Below are positions 59,236 to 64,000 of a stretch of 64,000 bases of DNA, one piece after another; within the stretch, counting starts at the first letter, position 1; the number at the start of each line of letters is the position of its first letter. The DNA comes from Castanea sativa (Eukaryota; Streptophyta; Magnoliopsida; Fagales; Fagaceae): assembly GCF_040712315.1 (NCBI RefSeq), contig NC_134013.1:41030501-41094500 (forward strand), written 5' to 3'. The notes beneath the pieces are model-generated. The model saw only the letters and a list, made by a program, of their open reading frames with translations, did not search any database and was not told the origin of the DNA. The position numbers were made by a program, and so were the translations under genes.

Positions 59236-60199
59236 ATGGGTAGATTTGCTAGCCTAGTGGATACCCCTGAGAATAAAGAAGCCTTTAAGGCCAAACACAA
59301 TGTCCTAACTAGGGTTAAGATAGAACATTATCACCTAGGGCAATGGTACACTAAGAGGCCAACATGGGCTGTGGTTATCCCTATAATTGCCTTTATAGAA
59401 GGTGGGATGACAATCCCTATCGGCAGGGTAGTTAGGGATTTCCTAATCCTTTATAGGCAAACCCTACCCAGTGCTTCTTAAACCTCTTTTGGATACTAGG
59501 TAGTGCAGATAGTTTAAATGAAAAGATGGGTGTTAACCTATCTCATCATGATGTCAATTGGGTGTATAGATGTCAAAAAAGCAAGAAAATGGGTTATTAC
59601 CTTAAGATTAGGGTTCTTGTAGTTAGGCTAATCTCCTATCTTCCCGAGACCAACAAAGGCATGGACGAGGATTTCTTGATCGTTTCAGGAGACTCGCATG
59701 ATAGGTTACCCCAAGTGTGGTGATTGTAGGCTCGAGAAGTTAGCTACCCCTTAGCTAACAGAGAACCCCTTTCCCTTATTTTTTACTTCCTTTTTTTTTT
59801 TTTTTTTACAAGCCTATATGCCCAACTCTAATTTTTCCTTCTTAAACTTCTTGCAGATAAACACTTCACTGCCAAGAACTGAAATTTGGTGAGTTTCAAG
59901 GTTTAACAGGACCATAAAGTCTGAGATCTTCCTCCACAAGGATGGTTAGCTCTGAGCCGCCCACGTAATCCTCTCTTACACTCCTATATCCACCCATTTT
60001 CAATCCCCGAAGCACGTGATAAAGGCCAAAGATCCTTGGCCAGCAAGGATAGATGTTGCTGTTGAGGGGTTTCTTACTGGTCCTCCACTTAAAGGGACTC
60101 AAGTGGTTGAGTTTACTACCTAGCAGATCTTTGAGCTCATCCAAGCTGAGGAGAAGCCTATAACCGTCGAGGAAGAACAAGAGGAGACAACATTGTTGA
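59236..60199 (+). pseudogene. Putative gypsy-type transposon protein, N-terminal part
   Basis: Resembles the plant family annotated as putative gypsy type transposon (PF04195-like). Residues 1-81 read MGRFASLVDTPENKEAF...IAFIEGGMTIPIGRVVRDFL, the family opening; a stop at 59479 follows. The frame at 59526-59723 continues with VNWVYRCQKSKKMGYYLKIR and LPETNKGMDEDFLIVSGD. A T-rich tract ending TTCTTGCAG at about 59848-59856 looks like an intron acceptor, with DKHFTAKN-like coding after it. At 60200 an LTR of family D interrupts; the gene seems to resume at 63601. Its molecular role is not known to me. Stops make it inactive. Confidence 0.7.
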
Positions 60200-63100
60200 T
60201 GTCTCGCAGTAGTTCGACCACCCATTATGGCGACACTCGCGTGCGCCTGCGGAGTTGTAGGCCCGGGAGCTCGGGTGTTGTGAAGAAGGGTTTACCTTTG
60301 GTGTGTGACAGGAAAATGAGTCAATTTTAAGGGAGTTACCAAAGGTAAGTGAAGTTGCCACCAATCATTGGGTTTTTCTAAGGTGTGATTGGTCACCTGA
60401 ATTTATTTGATTTTATTACCAATCTTAGGCTGAGAAAAAGGTTGTTTTTCCTAATCTAATGTGGATAAATAAAAAAATCTTGCTTCTTGAGTTTGGAAGT
60501 CTGGTTACAAGTGGGGAAGGTGTTAGGCACATCACAACGCTTGTCCAAGGACAGTTCTTTGTTTTAGTAAAATCTTAATCTAAGGACATTGGCAGTTAAA
60601 AATCATGCTGTTGGGATGGGGCTTTAAACAAATTGGGCTTTGAGGTTTGGTTTTGGAAAGGGTGTGGTCTTGATTGATACTTTGCTAGTGTGTTTGGAAT
60701 CGGTGCCAAATTTCCATGAAGAAAATTCGGCAACGCTTCGTCTCAGGTGCGTCATAGCACACAAAATGCTATTCTCACCAAGCCTTTGTTGTAAGAATAT
60801 GGCAATAGAGGTGCCCCATTTTCATGACGAAAATCCGGCAGAGTTTCGCATTTGGTACGCTATGGCACACCGACAGGGTTTCATGCTCGTGCTAGGACGA
60901 GCCAGAGCTCCTCAAAGCATCAACCATATTGATGCATGTCACATACACGGGGAAACCGATGTCACTTGGTGACATGGATCGGGATGATCACATTATGATG
61001 ATCATGCACACAATGTGGCATGAATATGCACTTACAACAATTGCCTTGAGCATATACCCACACTACAAGGTCAAGAGCACTTGTGACTAAAGAGGGTCGC
61101 TCACATAGACACGAGAGTCCATCATACAAAGTACACAATCACCCACACACGCAGGCATATATATATATATACACATACATACATCATGCACAATACTATC
61201 ACACAAAGCGGGAAATTAAAGTAGACATTGCCAACGTCCCAAGGGTATGGCCCAGTATGGTACAGGAAATGTAAATCAGACATTGTCATGACCAAGAATA
61301 CGGCCCAAGCAAAGTGTAGGAAAGATAAAAGGTACATGGAGAGGAAACTAATACATGATTCTAGGAAAAAGGCTAAGAGAGAGGGAGAGAGAAAAACACT
61401 CGGGGAGGCTAGGCCTCTTAATTTATTAAGCATTGGCCTTTTTGGGCTTGTGTCTTCTTGCTTGCATCCTTGACCTTTTTACTCATGCCTAGGAAGTTGT
61501 GCCATTGCTCTATGCATGTACATGTAACAAACAAAGAAAGCAGCCAATAGGCAAGTGAAGGGATAACAAAGAAGGGTAACGAAAGCGTACAAAGAGACAT
61601 ACTAACATGGAGAGCCAAACGGGGGCAAACAGGCATGTTAAGCACATGAAGAGGCAAACAAGCATGTTATTAAACGGAGGATAAATGTAGGTTTGGATCT
61701 GGTGTCCATAGTTCCATTAGATTGGAGTATGGACGACACATGTGCCATCAAGTAAAATTCCTAAAAGGAACTCAGGATCTCATGTATCAAAGAAGGGTGT
61801 GAACCCGTACGAGATAGTAGGTATTAGGCTTGATGACATAAGCAAGCAAGGACTCATGCATGAACATGTAGGTAAGCATGCAAAGATGCAAAGAAGCAAA
61901 GAGAGCCAAACGGGTGGTACAAAGCAAGCAAGACAATTATAACATAACACAGAGCAGAGAAAGGGTATGCATCAAGCAAACCGAAATCATGGGGATGTGT
62001 TCTCACAAATGATTACAGCCAAACAAGCCACAAGCGGGACGAGCGCAACCACACATAAGCAAGAAGCCCTAAAGACCAACAAGCATAGGTCCACGAAGGG
62101 CAACAAGCATTTCAAAACCTAGATCTAGGCAGACAAACATGGATATAAAGCATAAATGCAAGCAAGCATACACATGCATAAAGGAAATGATCCAAACCCT
62201 TTGATATAGGCCTAGGTGTATGGATGTGGGCCTAGATCACAAGATCTAGATCTATACCCTACCTAAAGGGCCAAAACATAAGAAAAAGGTACATCAAGAG
62301 ACAAAAAGGCTATGAAAGCACATGCATAGAATCCAACATGTAGATCTAGACACATAATGGAGCACACAAAGATATAGATCTAAGTACAAACATGGCAAAG
62401 AGCACATAAACATGGCAAAAAGCACCTAGGCATAAACATGGCAAAAAGCACCTAGGCATATAGATCTAAGCACAAACATAGTATCCAGACATATCCTAAC
62501 TTAAGAAGGCTAGACCAACATCATCAAAGTAATAAAACATGTTAGAAAGCAAGATAAAGAAAAGATATACTACGGAAAGCAATAAAACATGTTATAAAGC
62601 AAGATAAACAAATGGTGTAGATTGTAGATAAAAAGCTACATCTACACCCTCAAAACCTTAAATCCAAGGTCCTAAGACCAAGGAGGGGAAAAAGAGTGCA
62701 AGAACACTACCTCTTGATTGTTGAGAAAAGAGAGAAATCAAAAGTTTTTTTTTTATGTGTTTAGGAGAGAATTTGGAGAGGAAAAGAGAGAAGATTTTGC
62801 CTAGAAAATGCTCCAAAAATTCCCAGAACTGTTTTTTTTTTTTTTTTTTAAATTTTTTATTTGAGGGGGGTTTGGGGGTCTAAATAGCTGAAAATCAACC
62901 TTTCGGCTTCCGATGGCCACTAACCACTTAATGGCTACCGAGTTTGATGCTGATATTAGCAATCTCGGCTTCTACCCTGGTTCGACTTTGGATGCATATT
63001 TGAAAGTCTTCCCGAACTAGGATTAAGTTGATCGTGGTGTTCCTAGAAAGATATGGATGTCTAGTTTCCAGAACACTAAAGATATTATAATACCGACGAT

Positions 63101-63600
63101 CGGATCAAAAGTAAAGGCCTCAGGAAGTGAGCTGATGCGCTTTGCATAGATTTCAGGATATCTCAACTATTTTAACTCTGATTTCGACCCATAAATAGTC
63201 ATTGGAAAATGAATTCAATATCTTTGCAATGAAGCTAGTCTTAACCCATTTCAACGTCAGATCAAAATTAGGGTTTTTAGGGCCCTAATGAGTCAACTTC
63301 AGGTCAAACTTGGTCAAAGTTGACAAAAATCATTGAGTAGCTCGAGTTTGATGTAGAAACATGAAAATGTTGTTTTGGAATGATTTTGACCAACTTTGAC
63401 TTTTGGCCAACTTAGGGTTGACTAGGGGCATTTTGGTCAATTTGACTTAAAATAGCACTTCGAGTGCTCTAATGCCTGAATGGGTTGCACCATGTCAATC
63501 TAGATATTTTTGCAGCCCCATGGAGAAAAGTTAATATTTTTGGAATTTTTGGGGTTTGGTATGCAAATCAAGGGTGGACAAAATACAGTATCCATAAGCA
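60200..63600 (-). mobile_element. Solo LTR of family D (minus), inside transposon gene
   Basis: About 3.4 kb. On the minus strand it starts near 63600-63596 with GGATACTGTATTTTGTCC and ends ...GAACTACTGCGAGACA at 60200. Its first 400 bp match the plus LTR at 8378. The segments TGCCTAACACCTTCCC (near 60519) and GGTGGCAACTTCAC (near 60361) match the 3' ends of other families. It contains CATGC/CTAGATCT-rich repeats at 61840-62600 and a 110-bp duplication near 60700-60920. A candidate 5-bp duplication GTTGA lies at 60195-60199 and 63616-63620, leaving 15-19 bases unexplained at the right end. No gag or pol inside. Confidence 0.75.
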
Positions 63601-64000
63601 TGAAAGCCCTCCTTTGTTGACCTTGAAGAGGACTTCGAAGTTTTCAACCATCCTGACCTAATCAAGAATTCTAAGGCCAGCTTTAGACCTCGAGCAATAG
63701 TGCAAGTTAGCACCAACCATGGGATCATTGACATGGTTATTCAAAAGAAGACTCCTAATTTGCTGCTTTGTTGGAATCCTACGTCGGGGTTACCACACCT
63801 GAAGTCTCGGTAGATCCAAGGCCTCCCACCCTTATTCTAGCTCGGTCTTCTCCTATTGAGCCCAGAGAGAAGAAGAGAAAGAGAGAAAAAAGGCCAGGAA
63901 AAGAGATTTCAGAAGAGGAGGAGATTCCATCCCAGGTGGGGCAAGAGCCTTCCAAGGGGTCCAAGATCATTAAGGCCTAACAAAAGAAGAGTGCCATTGA
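63601..64000 (+). pseudogene. Putative gypsy-type transposon protein, continuation
   Basis: Coding resumes after the family D LTR: VDLEEDFEVFNHPDLIKN, then RAIVQVSTNHGIIDMVIQKK, a short shift near 63770 and LLESYVGVTTPEVSVDPRPP, followed by a Lys/Glu-rich stretch (EKKRKREKRPGKEISEEEE). It runs off the window. Order and composition fit the middle of the protein that starts at 59236. At least one frameshift is present. Confidence 0.6.

Noticed and set aside
59236..59481. An intact host gene starting at a TATA-proximal ATG
   Set aside because: Similarity is to a repeated transposon protein, and stops follow within 81 codons.

Overview
The window looks like a stretch of plant nuclear heterochromatin. 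I found no intact host gene, rRNA or tRNA. Nearly everything recognisable is a transposable element or a fragment of one: gypsy and copia LTR elements, solo LTRs, a TRIM, plant L1-type LINEs with an RNase H domain, tRNA-derived SINEs, Stowaway, Harbinger and Mutator-like MITEs, and Helitrons. These sit in AT-rich spacer with microsatellites. The families (a putative gypsy-type transposon protein, the A and D LTR families, a captured HSPRO fragment) suggest a woody eudicot. An oak, chestnut or beech relative (Fagaceae) is my guess from memory of similar repeats; nothing in the window proves it.

Layout. 1-5410: a minus-strand gypsy element (5' LTR 3125-5410, primer site, decayed gag) that abuts a plus-strand gag of the same family at 5411. 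5411-12925: that second gypsy copy (gag, aspartic protease, acidic tail), then an LTR of a different family (8378-10903) joined directly to a 5'-truncated LTR of the first family. 13102-14117: solo LTR with perfect target duplication. 14118-20200: spacer with MITEs, two SINEs, Helitron ends and microsatellites. 20201-24940: a 5'-truncated L1-type LINE, cut by a second near-identical solo LTR whose 5-bp duplication is perfect. 25726-26513: another solo LTR. 26500-31875: spacer. 31876-33699: a Pack-MULE carrying an HSPRO fragment. 33836-35119: two more TIR elements. 35860-39000: a 5'-truncated copia element on the minus strand. 39377-43160: small elements in spacer. 43170-47397: two nested pairs (a MITE holding a solo LTR; an old LTR holding a younger LTR). 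47832 to about 57370: one old minus-strand LINE into which a Helitron, a TRIM, a long LTR and copia/MITE fragments have inserted. 58200-64000: a plus-strand putative gypsy-type transposon gene split by a 3.4-kb LTR.

The nesting gives a relative order of events, because target duplications or restored reading frames mark many insertions. The clearest are the Helitron at 50032-50452 (its removal restores the LINE reading frame), the TRIM at 51670-53267 (intact ends, primer site, 5-bp duplication), the two solo LTRs of one family, and the solo LTR inside a MITE at 43403-44099. No coding sequence here appears functional: every retroelement frame carries stops, frameshifts or truncations.

The most noteworthy points are the gene capture by the Mutator-like element and five insertions that are little more than a poly(A) tract, each flanked by 12-18 bp target duplications. 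Three of the five keep the same 7-8 terminal bases as the LINE in this window. Also notable are an LTR that appears chimeric between two families and a 701-bp TIR element with a repeated core. I did not find evidence for a new enzymatic or defence system.
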